A stretch of DNA of 13,757 nucleotides from Pseudomonadota bacterium (GCA_023386135.1 JAEWKG010000148.1:1-13757); one strand, 5' to 3'. Positions 1 through 6,993 are shown, counted from the first letter of the stretch. Numbers and translations are program-made. The notes: generated from the letters alone by a model not told the origin.

Positions 1-331
1 CCTTCAGCGTACGTTCCGCCCCTTCCGCGGTGAGCGAGGAGACCACCAGCACCTTGCCGCCCTGCGCCAGCGAGAGGATCTTCGGTAGCGCGCCGATCCC
101 GCCCATGCCGGGCATTTCCAGATCGAGCAGGATGACGTCAGCCGGCGTTTCGCCAAGGCGGGCGATCGCCATCTCGCCGGTGGTCGCCTTGGCGACGATC
201 TCGCAGTCGGGTTCGGCCTCGATGATCCGCGACAGCACCGTCCGCGCGACGAGCGAATCGTCGACGATCATCACCCGGATGGGCTTGCGGCCTATTCGGG
301 GCGGTCCGGAATGCGGGGCCGGGGCTTGCAC
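1..331 (-). CDS. cheB: CheB, chemotaxis protein-glutamate methylesterase (N-terminal receiver part only, cut by window edge)
   Basis: Only the first 110 residues lie in the window; the gene runs off the left edge, so the methylesterase domain is not seen. What is visible is a response-regulator receiver domain: an acidic pair D24-D25 in IVDDS, the phospho-acceptor D70 in VILLDLEMPGMGG, and S99 in the LVVSSLT strand. In the CheB family phosphorylation of this domain by CheA relieves inhibition of the esterase, which removes methyl groups from chemoreceptors. I place the start at a GTG (331) because GAGGG lies 7 nt upstream, overlapping the cheY stop. The internal ATG at 271 would lack such a site and leave no residues before the first strand. 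The gap to cheY is 10 nt, consistent with one operon. A CheB reading is favoured over a plain CheY by the position after cheY and the LEMPGMGG sequence, but the catalytic part is out of view. Confidence 0.82.
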   Translation of the reverse strand, partial: MQAPAPHSGPPRIGRKPIRVMIVDDSLVARTVLSRIIEAEPDCEIVAKATTGEMAIARLGETPADVILLDLEMPGMGGIGALPKILSLAQGGKVLVVSSLTAEGAERTLK

Positions 332-338
332 GCGCTCG

Positions 339-343
339 CCCTC
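339..343 (-). promoter_or_regulatory. Ribosome-binding site deciding the cheB GTG start
   Basis: On the minus strand GAGGG overlaps the cheY stop codon (TGAGGG) and stands 7 nt before the GTG at 331. This is the reason for choosing the GTG over the ATG at 271, and it suggests translational coupling between cheY and cheB. Confidence 0.55.
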
Positions 344-707
344 AGGCGAAGCCGACGAGCTGGAGCTTGATCTGCAGCGTCTCGTGATCGAACGGCTTCA
401 TCACGTATTCGTCGGCCCCGGCGCTGATCGCCTCTCGGATGTGCGCGACGTCGTTCTCGGTGGTCCAGAACACGACCTTGGGCTTGTCGCCGCCGGGCCG
501 TTGCCGCAGCTGCACGATGAACTCGATGCCGCTCATCACCGGCATGTTCCAGTCGAGCAGGATGACGTCGGGCATCGCTTCGATGCACCGGTCGAGGCCT
601 TCGCGTCCGTTCTCCGCTTCGTCGACGGCGAAATCCAGCGATTCGAGGATATGCCGCGACACTTTGCGGATAACCCGCGAATCGTCGACGATCAGGCAGT
701 GCTTCAT
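342..707 (-). CDS. cheY: CheY-type single-domain response regulator
   Basis: A 121-residue stand-alone receiver domain with all key positions: D8-D9 in the first loop (LIVDDS), phospho-acceptor D52 in VILLDWNMPVMSG, T82/T83 after strand 4, aromatic Y101, and K104 in the YVMKPF motif. The DWNMP form is common in alphaproteobacterial CheY proteins. In the family, phospho-CheY made by CheA binds the flagellar switch, or acts as a phosphate sink when several CheYs exist; which applies here cannot be told. It lies between cheW (61 nt upstream) and cheB (10 nt downstream) on the same strand. An AGGA stands about 11 nt before the ATG, a slightly long spacing. There is no DNA-binding output domain. 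The domain assignment is firm and the flagellar role is inferred from context. Confidence 0.93.
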   Translation of the reverse strand: MKHCLIVDDSRVIRKVSRHILESLDFAVDEAENGREGLDRCIEAMPDVILLDWNMPVMSGIEFIVQLRQRPGGDKPKVVFWTTENDVAHIREAISAGADEYVMKPFDHETLQIKLQLVGFA

Positions 708-767
708 AACGGGGGCGATCCTGTTATCTTTTCATCCCCCACCTAGGGGAGACGGGTAACCATCCGA

Positions 768-1205
768 TTAAGCTGCCACCAGCGGCGGCCCCGCAAGCAG
801 CGTGCCGAGGTCGACCAGCAGGGCCGGGCCGCGGTCGGTTTCGATCAGGCCTTGGCTGACGCGTTCCCAGCCCGGGCCGGCTTCTCCGGGGACAGGCGAG
901 GAATCGCCCAGCGCTTCAGCGACATCGTCGATTCCGTCGACCACGAGTGCATAGCGATGGCCCGCATGGTCGACGATCGCCGCACGGGCACCTGCTTCCG
1001 GCAGTCCGTGGGCGGGCAGGCCGATCGCCGCGGCGGCATCGACCACCGTCAGCGTGCTCGACCGCAGGGCAGTAAGACCGAGCACGAACGCCGGCGCGCG
1101 CGGGACGGGCGAGATGGTCTCGAGTTCGACCACCGACTGGACCTCGGCGGTACGGAGCGCGGCGCGCCGGCCGGCGACCTCGACAATGACGACGAGCCCG
1201 GTCAT
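768..1205 (-). CDS. cheW: CheW, chemotaxis coupling protein
   Basis: A 145-residue protein that is essentially one CheW domain. The start ATG at 1205 overlaps the cheA stop as ATGA (4 nt), the classic sign of translational coupling, so I reject the longer upstream reading, which runs into cheA in another frame. The sequence shows CheW-fold landmarks: a short first strand (GLVVIVEVAGRRAALRTAEVQSVVE), then PVPRAPAFVLGLTALRSSTLTVVDAAAAIG, matching the usual P-x-x-hydrophobic-x-G-hydrophobic-x-x-R-G-x-hydrophobic-x-P-hydrophobic-D pattern, though LTALRSSTLTVVD replaces the usual N-x-R-G and P. The later YALVVDGIDDVAE segment matches the strand before the receptor-contact region. In the family it bridges CheA to chemoreceptor tips at the inner membrane. 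It is shorter and more diverged than E. coli CheW, but the neighbours leave little doubt. Confidence 0.88.
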   Translation of the reverse strand: MTGLVVIVEVAGRRAALRTAEVQSVVELETISPVPRAPAFVLGLTALRSSTLTVVDAAAAIGLPAHGLPEAGARAAIVDHAGHRYALVVDGIDDVAEALGDSSPVPGEAGPGWERVSQGLIETDRGPALLVDLGTLLAGPPLVAA

Positions 1206-3550
1206 GCGGCCCTCCCGCTGCGCAGCGCCGTCAATCGCGCGATGAGGCCGGCCCGGTCGTAGCGGTAGAGCGCTTCGGGCTGGTCCGCCGCACGCGCCGG
1301 GTCGGCATAGAGCGTGATGACTGCGCCAGTGGCGATCGGGTTCGTGTGGCCTTCCGTTGCGATGACAACGTCGGCTGCGCCTTCGAACTCGTCGCCCACC
1401 ACGCGGTAACCGGCGCTTTCGATCAGTGGGGCGAGAATGGTGCGCGCCCAGTCGTCGTCGCCGGGAAGCCTGCACAGCGGCGGGTCGATCGTGCGCGGCG
1501 GGGCGGCGAAGCTGGCGAACAGCCAGTGAGTGTCGAGCACTTCGGCCGGCAGGCCCTCGATCAGCGCGGTGCCCTCCGACACCCCGCTGCGGCGCGCGGG
1601 CGCGATCTCGGCGGGAAGCTCGACGGTGTCGACGATGCGGTCGATGGCGTAGGCGATCTCGCTGGTGCCGTCGCCGAGGCGCAGGACGCTGATTTGCTCA
1701 TGCTTCGGAGCGGCTCCATCGACACCCGCGAGCGGGAGCAGCGCGTCGCCGATCACCGCGCGCGGCGGGTCGGACGCAAGGTCGATGCCCGCGGCAGCGA
1801 CGCGCTCGATCCGGCGGATGGCGCCGAGGCGTACTGCCTTGCGCCCGCCGTCGAGGCCGATGAACAGCAGCGCGGGCGTGCCGCGGGTGGCGCGCTCTTC
1901 CGCGGCTTCCTCGACCACCCGGACGCGCTTCTGCACGTCGCCGATCAACTTGGCCTTGCGGGCGAGGCCGGCGATGTCGAGCATCAGCACCGGGTTGCCG
2001 TCGTCGAGCAGGGTGCTGCCGGCGTAGATGCCCGTCGCCATCACCGCCGGAGCGAGTGGCTTGATGACCAGTTCCTCGTGATCGAAAATGCGATCGACCG
2101 CGAGTGCGAACAGGTCGCCGCTGGCGAGCCGAACCAGCACCAGCGTGCTGTCCTGGCTCTTCACCGGTTCACCTAGGCCAAGCTGTCCCGCGAGCGAAAG
2201 ACAAGCGACCCGCTTGCCGCGCACGGTGACCAGTGTCGCGTGGCCGGCGCGGGCGAATTCGATGTGGCTGGCGCTGCCGTGGACGATCTCTTCGACATAG
2301 GAGCGGGGCAGCGCGAACAACTGCCCGCCCGCGCCCACGGTATGCGACGGGATGATGGTGAGGGTCAGCGGCAGCCTCAGCGCGGTCCGGGTGCCCTGGC
2401 CGAACTGGCTCGACACCTCGATCGACCCGCCCACGCGTTCGATGTTGGCGCGCACGACGTCCATGCCCACACCGCGGCCGGAAACGGCGGTGACTTCGGC
2501 CGCGGTCGAGAGGCCGGGTTCGAAGATCAGCGCCTGGCGGCCCGCCTCGTCGAGGTGCTCGCCGTCGGCCAAAGACAGAACTCCCGCGGCCACGGCCTTG
2601 TCGACCAGCCCCGCGCCGTCGATGCCGCGGCCGTCGTCGGTGATCGAAATCATGATCCGGTTGCCGCTCTGCCGCGCGCCAATGTGGAGCGTGCCGATCT
2701 CGCGCTTGCCGGCGGCGAGTCGCTCGGACGGGCGTTCGATGCCGTGATCGATGGCGTTGCGGATGATGTGCGTCAGCGGATCGCGGATCATCTCGATCAT
2801 CTCACGGTCAAGTTCGACGTCGCCGCCTTCTAGATCGATCATGACCTGCTTGCCGAGTTCGGCCGAGAGATCGCGCACGAGGCGGGGCAGGGCGCCGAAC
2901 AGGTGCTCGATGCGCTGCATGCGCATGCGGGTGACTGCCTCGCGCACCTGGTCGAGGATGGTCGAAAGCCGCTCGAACGGCCCCTGCACGGCGGGATCCA
3001 CTCCGGCATCGCGCATCCGGCGGGCAAGGTCGTTGCGCGCGAGGACGAGGTCGGAAACGCTGCTCATCACCCCGTCGAGCAGGCCAGTGGGCAACCGGAT
3101 CGAGCGTTGGGCCTGATTAGCACCGGGTGAGCGAGTCGCGCCGTCGCTGGCAGTCTCGCCGACGATATCGGCCGTGTCGTCGCTGTCGGGTTCGAGCGCC
3201 GCGATAAGGACATCGTCGCCGCGCGTGGGCATTTCGTCCCCCGCCTCGATCGCATCAACCATCACCCCAATCCGGTCGACGATGGCGAGGACGGCGGTGA
3301 CCAGGCGAGGGCTGGCGGAGCGGCGTCCGGCGCGCACTTCGGCGAGCGCGTCTTCCGCCGCGTGGCTCAGCGCCTCGAGACGCGGGAAGTCGAAGAAGCC
3401 GCAGTTGCCCTTGACGGTGTGGACGAAGCGGAAGATCGCATCGAGCCGCGCGCGGTCCGAAGGATCGGCTTCCCACGCGACCAGCTCGCCGCCGACGGCG
3501 GTCATCATCTCGCGCGTTTCGGCGAGGAATTCGGCCAGCAGATCGTCCAT
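1202..3550 (-). CDS. cheA: CheA, chemotaxis histidine kinase with degenerate C-terminal receiver-like tail
   Basis: A 782-residue sensor kinase that passes phosphate to CheY and CheB. Visible in order: an HPt domain (about 1-105) with phospho-acceptor H44 in FRFVHTVKGNCGFF; a short linker with no recognisable P2 (CheY-binding) domain; a P3 dimerisation helix pair (about 150-210); an HATPase domain with the N-box (N265, H269 in IIRNAIDHGIE), the G1 box DDGRGID (305-311) and the G2 box GRGVGMDVV (358-366); a CheW-like P5 domain (about 395-535); a second, weaker CheW-like stretch (about 555-690); and a tail (about 692-782) that fits a receiver fold but lacks the phospho-acceptor aspartate. GGGGGA stands just before the ATG at 3550. 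It is the first gene of the che operon and overlaps cheW by 4 nt. The kinase assignment is secure; the second CheW-like and tail assignments are my reading by eye. Confidence 0.95.
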   Translation of the reverse strand: MDDLLAEFLAETREMMTAVGGELVAWEADPSDRARLDAIFRFVHTVKGNCGFFDFPRLEALSHAAEDALAEVRAGRRSASPRLVTAVLAIVDRIGVMVDAIEAGDEMPTRGDDVLIAALEPDSDDTADIVGETASDGATRSPGANQAQRSIRLPTGLLDGVMSSVSDLVLARNDLARRMRDAGVDPAVQGPFERLSTILDQVREAVTRMRMQRIEHLFGALPRLVRDLSAELGKQVMIDLEGGDVELDREMIEMIRDPLTHIIRNAIDHGIERPSERLAAGKREIGTLHIGARQSGNRIMISITDDGRGIDGAGLVDKAVAAGVLSLADGEHLDEAGRQALIFEPGLSTAAEVTAVSGRGVGMDVVRANIERVGGSIEVSSQFGQGTRTALRLPLTLTIIPSHTVGAGGQLFALPRSYVEEIVHGSASHIEFARAGHATLVTVRGKRVACLSLAGQLGLGEPVKSQDSTLVLVRLASGDLFALAVDRIFDHEELVIKPLAPAVMATGIYAGSTLLDDGNPVLMLDIAGLARKAKLIGDVQKRVRVVEEAAEERATRGTPALLFIGLDGGRKAVRLGAIRRIERVAAAGIDLASDPPRAVIGDALLPLAGVDGAAPKHEQISVLRLGDGTSEIAYAIDRIVDTVELPAEIAPARRSGVSEGTALIEGLPAEVLDTHWLFASFAAPPRTIDPPLCRLPGDDDWARTILAPLIESAGYRVVGDEFEGAADVVIATEGHTNPIATGAVITLYADPARAADQPEALYRYDRAGLIARLTALRSGRAA

Positions 3551-3601
3551 GATTCCCCCGCGAGAAGCGCTCCGCCAAGGCTATGGACGCGCGATGGTTA
3601 A

Positions 3602-3640
3602 CTCCTCGTAAGCGCCGCTGCTTGCGAGGGGCCAGCGGCG
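3602..3640. other. Two overlapping, mutually exclusive hairpins in the cheA / [2Fe-2S] gene divergent region
   Basis: Read as plus-strand RNA, 3602-3613 can pair with 3620-3631 (12 pairs, two of them G-U, 6-nt loop). Alternatively 3613-3620 (CGCCGCTG) can pair perfectly with 3633-3640 (CAGCGGCG) across a 12-nt loop. The stems share bases, so only one can form. No U-run follows either, so neither looks like an intrinsic terminator. They lie in the 108-nt divergent gap, about 20 nt before the [2Fe-2S] start. Whether this is a leader switch or G+C-rich coincidence is not known. Confidence 0.35.
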
Positions 3641-3658
3641 ATGCGATAGGCCGGGGCG

Positions 3659-4198
3659 ATGACCGCGCTCACCGTCAACGGCCGCCCCTTGCGCTTCGAC
3701 ATCGACCCGCAGACGCCGCTGCTGTGGGCGCTGCGCGACGCGGCCAACCTCACCGGCACCAAGTACGGCTGCGGGGTCGGCGACTGCCACGCGTGCACCG
3801 TGATCGTCGACGGCGAGGCGCTCAGGAGTTGCCTCATCAGCGTGGCCGAGGCTGAAGGACGCTCGGTCGTCACCATTGAGGGCCTGAGCCGCGACCGCAG
3901 CCATCCGGTGCAGCAGGCGCTGGTCGCCGAACAGGCGATCCAGTGCGGCTTCTGCACGCCGGGCATCGCGATGGCCGCCGCTGCTCTGTTGACGCGCAAC
4001 GCCAACCCCTCCGAGGACGAGATCAAGGCCGCGGTGCCCAACCTGTGCCGCTGCGGGGTCTATCCCCGGCTGGTGCGCGCGGTGCAGCGGGCAGGCCGGG
4101 TGGCGCGGCGCGAGGAGACGATCAGCGCCGCGCCCGCGCCGGGCATCAGCCAGCAGGACGCCGAACGCGCGGTCCCGGCAATGAACCGCGGAGACTAG
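3659..4198 (+). CDS. (2Fe-2S)-binding small subunit, isoquinoline 1-oxidoreductase / xanthine dehydrogenase family, without its partner
   Basis: A 179-residue protein with the two-cluster layout of the small iron-sulfur subunit of molybdenum hydroxylases. An N-terminal plant-ferredoxin-like domain (1-75) has C38, C43, C46 and C58 (GCGVGDCHAC... SC). A helical domain has C96 and C99 (IQCGFCTPG) and C130/C132 (NLCRCGVY). In the family these clusters pass electrons from the molybdopterin site to an acceptor, and IorA-like forms of about 150-155 residues pair with a large IorB-like subunit. No large subunit is adjacent: upstream is divergent cheA and downstream is a convergent PepSY gene. The C-terminus extends about 25 residues beyond the usual end (alanine/proline-rich, disordered-looking). 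A purine-rich GGCCGGGG precedes the ATG. Its stop shares CTAG with the convergent gene's stop. Substrate unknown. Confidence 0.88.
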   Translation: MTALTVNGRPLRFDIDPQTPLLWALRDAANLTGTKYGCGVGDCHACTVIVDGEALRSCLISVAEAEGRSVVTIEGLSRDRSHPVQQALVAEQAIQCGFCTPGIAMAAAALLTRNANPSEDEIKAAVPNLCRCGVYPRLVRAVQRAGRVARREETISAAPAPGISQQDAERAVPAMNRGD

Positions 4199-4851
4199 GT
4201 CAGCGCCGGAACCCCGGCGAGCAGGGCCCACGCCAGCGAACCGCCGGCGAGCGCGCCCGCCAGCAGCCTCGGCCCGTGTAGCTTCGACCACAGCAGGAAC
4301 CCGGTCAGAGCCATCACCACCAGCGCGCCCGCGATGGTGTCGATCAGCAGCACCCAAGCGACCGGCAGTCCGACGCCCTTGTGCAGGTTCTTGAGCGTCG
4401 CCAGCACGCCCACCGCGTCCCGGCGGGCGGTGACGAAGTTGGCGCCGGGCACGTACTCGAGCGTCACGCGGCCGTTGGTGAGCGCGAACGTCTGCCGCCA
4501 GGTCTCCAGTGGCGCGACCGGCTTGCCGGCGAAAGTGGTGTTGGCCGCCGCAGGCTCCGGCTTGGCCGGCTGCGGCTTGCCCGGCAGGCTGAGGGTGCGC
4601 GAACCCCATGCCCCGAGCGCGTCGGCATCGCGGATCGCCCCCGGTGCCACCGGCAGCCGCGCGGCCGAGACCTCGACCGGCTCGCCGGTGTCGATCTTCA
4701 GCTGCTGGCGATGGTTGAGCAGCACCCCCGAAGTCCCCAGCATCAGGAACAGCAGCGCACCCCAGAAGCCGGTCCACGCGTGCGTGCGCTTGAGCCACTT
4801 GAGGAACGCCGCGCTGCTCCAGCGCCGGGGCAGGAAGGGGTGGTAGTGCAC
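4195..4851 (-). CDS. PepSY-associated TM helix family membrane protein, linked to iron uptake
   Basis: A 218-residue inner-membrane protein read from a GTG at 4851, eight nt after the TonB-receptor stop and with GAGG as ribosome-binding site. The upstream in-frame reading runs into the receptor gene in another frame, so I discard it. Membrane helices are visible at about 28-46 (FWGALLFLMLGTSGVLL), 163-189 and 195-215. Between the first two lies a periplasmic-type region of about 110 residues with a proline/alanine stretch (91-104). Histidines sit at membrane edges: H24 (THAWTG), H47 (LNHRQQ), H157 (NLHKGVGLP). This arrangement is typical of short PepSY-TM proteins found beside TonB receptors in sphingomonads. 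Some family members are thought to reduce ferric siderophores, so a reductase or assembly role in iron uptake is plausible but inferred. No flavin or NADPH domain is present. Confidence 0.8.
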   Translation of the reverse strand: MHYHPFLPRRWSSAAFLKWLKRTHAWTGFWGALLFLMLGTSGVLLNHRQQLKIDTGEPVEVSAARLPVAPGAIRDADALGAWGSRTLSLPGKPQPAKPEPAAANTTFAGKPVAPLETWRQTFALTNGRVTLEYVPGANFVTARRDAVGVLATLKNLHKGVGLPVAWVLLIDTIAGALVVMALTGFLLWSKLHGPRLLAGALAGGSLAWALLAGVPALT

Positions 4852-4857
4852 GGGCGT

Positions 4858-4861
4858 CCTC
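4858..4861 (-). promoter_or_regulatory. Ribosome-binding site for the GTG-started PepSY gene
   Basis: GAGG on the minus strand overlaps the receptor's TGA stop (TGAGG) and is followed by six nt and GTG. This fixes the PepSY start at 4851 and suggests that ribosomes ending the receptor re-initiate here. Confidence 0.55.
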
Positions 4862-6980
4862 AGATCTTGGTGCGCAACGTCAGTTGCACGCTGCGCGGCT
4901 CGCCCGGCAAGGCGCCGGAGAAGGTCGGGACCGTGTAGTATGTGCGATCGGTCAGGTTGGCGACCGTCAGCTGCGCCTCGACCGGCCCGAAGTCGTAGCC
5001 GATCGTCGCGCGCAGGACGGTGTAGCCCGGCACCTTGAGCAGTTCGAGCGCATCGACGTAGGTCGCCGACTTGAAGGTCGCGCCCGCGCCCAGCGTCAAC
5101 CCTTCGAGCGCACCCGATTGCACCTCGTAGTTCGCCCAAAGGTTGCCCGACCAGCGCGGCGTCGCGGCGAGGCGCTTGCCATAGCTCGACTGGCTGGCGG
5201 CGATCCCGGTGACGGTCACCAGCGCGGTCGAAAGATTGGTGGCGTCGACGTAAGCCGCATTGCCGGTCAGCGAGAGGCCGGTCATCGGCGTGAACACGAA
5301 GTCCATCTCCGCTCCGCGCGAGCGTTGGCGGCCTTCCTGCACCGGGTCGGCGCCGGTCACCAGCGTCACGAAGAAATCGCGCCGCTTGGTCTCGAACAAG
5401 GCGCCGTTGACCGACAGCATGCCGGGGATCGGCTCGGCCTTGAAACCGACCTCGATCTGGTTGCTGCTCTCCGGCACCGGCGCGGCGCGCTTGGCGAAGT
5501 TGGAGGACAGGTTGCCGGCCTCGGTGTTGATGGCGATGTACTTGCCCCTGGCGTAGCCGGCGTAGAGGCTGATCCGGTCGCTCGGCTGCCACACCCCGCC
5601 GACCTGGTAGCTGAGGAGATCGTTGGTCCCCGCGATCCGCGCCGCGGCGGTGCCGAACAGGCCTTCGTCGACGACCTTGACGCCGTCGAGCCGGATGCCG
5701 CCGCGCAGCTGGAACTGGCCGAACGCGATCTGGTCCTGCCCGTAGAGCGACAGCGTATCGGCAGCGATGGCGCGATCGAATGAGAGCGTGGTGACGCTCG
5801 GCACGGTGGCGGGGTCGGTGAGGACCGCCGCGCCGTTCACCACCGCGGCATCGGGCAGGTTGTAGTTGCGGCGTACGGTGTCGATGTCGATGGTCGAGTA
5901 TTCGGCGCCGAGCAGGATGGTGTGCTTGAGCGGGCCGGTGACCGGCGACCACACCGCCTCGAACAGGCCGGTCAGGTACTGCGCGTCGTCAACCTGGGTG
6001 CGGCCGTTGCGCCCGGTCATCACGCCGGCCGCGTTGAGCGCGTTGCCGCCGCCGTTGCGCGCGAACGAGATGTCCCGCTGGTCGACGATGACCGCGGCAC
6101 GCAGCGTCAGGTCGGGCCGCGCTTCGTAGCGATCCGACAGGGTGACCCGGTCGATGTTCTGCTCGGTGAAGTTGAACGGCGAGTAGAACCGCGCGGTGCG
6201 ATCGACGTCGGCCAGCGTGCCGGCGACGGTGAAGGGGGTGCCGTAGTTGTCGACCGTCAGCCGCTGCTCGCGATGATCGTAGTTCAGCGACAGGTGATGA
6301 TCGCCGAGATCGGTCTCGACCATCGGCAGGATATCGACGAAGCGGCGCGACAGGCCGCGGAAGCCGTCGCTGTGCTCATAGTTGCCGATCACCTGCGCGG
6401 CGGTGTCACCGAACACCGGACCGCCGAGCACGCCGGTCGCCGACCAGGTGTCGAACCGGCCGTAGCTGGCCGAGCCGTCGAACGACAGTTGGTCAGCGGG
6501 GCGGCGCGTGACCACATTGACGCTTCCACCCGCTTCTCCGCGGCCGAAGATTGCCGAGCCTGGCCCCTTCAGCACCTCGATCGCGGCGACATCGGCGAGC
6601 GTGCGCTTGTAGCCGTTGAAGGTGGCGCCGTCGGGCAGGCCATCGCGCAGGAAGCGCATCGGCAGGCCGCGGATGACGTAGTTGTCGGCAAAGCCGTAGC
6701 CGCCACCGAACTGCGGCGCGACGGCGCTCGCGTTGTTCAGCGCGGCATCGAGGCCGCGCACGTCCTGGTCCTCAAGCAATTCCGCCGGCACGACCGAGAC
6801 GGCGGCGGGCAGGTCGCGCAACGGGGTGCCGGTCTTCGAGACATCCGCCACTTCCTGCTCGCGCTGGCCGCTGACGACGATGGGTTCACCCGCATCGTCA
6901 TCGGCGAGAAGAGCGCTGAGCGGAGCCGTTGCGGCGGTAGTGAAAAGCGCGGCGCGAAGCGCCAGCGTGCGAAGCCTCAT
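4860..6980 (-). CDS. TonB-dependent siderophore receptor
   Basis: A 706-residue outer-membrane receptor. A signal peptide occupies about 1-26 (MRLRTLALRAALFTTAATAP... ALLA). A TonB-box-like EPIVVSG follows at 32-38. The plug domain (about 45-160) includes NYVIRGLPMRFLRDGLPDG and the diagnostic IEVLKGPGSAIFGRGEAGGSVNVVTRRP. The remainder alternates as a 22-strand barrel, with the late TonB-receptor signature LTVANLTDRTYYTVPTFSGALPGEPRSVQLTLR. There is no N-terminal STN domain, so it is a transport-only rather than a transducing receptor. The last residue is I, where most barrels end in F or W. AGGAAGG stands six nt before the ATG at 6980, and two Fur-box-like sites lie upstream, so iron repression is likely. 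It forms a two-gene unit with the PepSY gene. The siderophore-class plug motif is clear; the exact ligand cannot be read from sequence. Confidence 0.94.
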   Translation of the reverse strand: MRLRTLALRAALFTTAATAPLSALLADDDAGEPIVVSGQREQEVADVSKTGTPLRDLPAAVSVVPAELLEDQDVRGLDAALNNASAVAPQFGGGYGFADNYVIRGLPMRFLRDGLPDGATFNGYKRTLADVAAIEVLKGPGSAIFGRGEAGGSVNVVTRRPADQLSFDGSASYGRFDTWSATGVLGGPVFGDTAAQVIGNYEHSDGFRGLSRRFVDILPMVETDLGDHHLSLNYDHREQRLTVDNYGTPFTVAGTLADVDRTARFYSPFNFTEQNIDRVTLSDRYEARPDLTLRAAVIVDQRDISFARNGGGNALNAAGVMTGRNGRTQVDDAQYLTGLFEAVWSPVTGPLKHTILLGAEYSTIDIDTVRRNYNLPDAAVVNGAAVLTDPATVPSVTTLSFDRAIAADTLSLYGQDQIAFGQFQLRGGIRLDGVKVVDEGLFGTAAARIAGTNDLLSYQVGGVWQPSDRISLYAGYARGKYIAINTEAGNLSSNFAKRAAPVPESSNQIEVGFKAEPIPGMLSVNGALFETKRRDFFVTLVTGADPVQEGRQRSRGAEMDFVFTPMTGLSLTGNAAYVDATNLSTALVTVTGIAASQSSYGKRLAATPRWSGNLWANYEVQSGALEGLTLGAGATFKSATYVDALELLKVPGYTVLRATIGYDFGPVEAQLTVANLTDRTYYTVPTFSGALPGEPRSVQLTLRTKI

Positions 6981-6986
6981 GAAAAA

Positions 6987-6993
6987 CCTTCCT
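6987..6993 (-). promoter_or_regulatory. Strong ribosome-binding site of the TonB receptor
   Basis: AGGAAGG on the minus strand, six nt before the ATG at 6980. Its first three bases are the last bases of the inverted repeat at 6991-7009, so hairpin formation in the mRNA or a bound regulator at the DNA level would touch it. Confidence 0.6.

Noticed and set aside
735..752. CCCC/GGGG hairpin between cheW and cheY as a terminator
   Set aside because: The stem is only about five pairs and no T-run follows on the minus strand; cheY and cheB are expected to be co-transcribed with cheW.
1346..2176. Open frame opposite cheA
   Set aside because: It lies wholly within the well-supported CheA kinase coding sequence and has no motif.
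3618..3640. Sigma-54-like TGGC-N8-AAGCA element on the minus strand upstream of cheA
   Set aside because: The GG/GC spacing fits, but the -12 half reads AAGCA instead of TTGCA, and such matches are frequent by chance in G+C-rich DNA.
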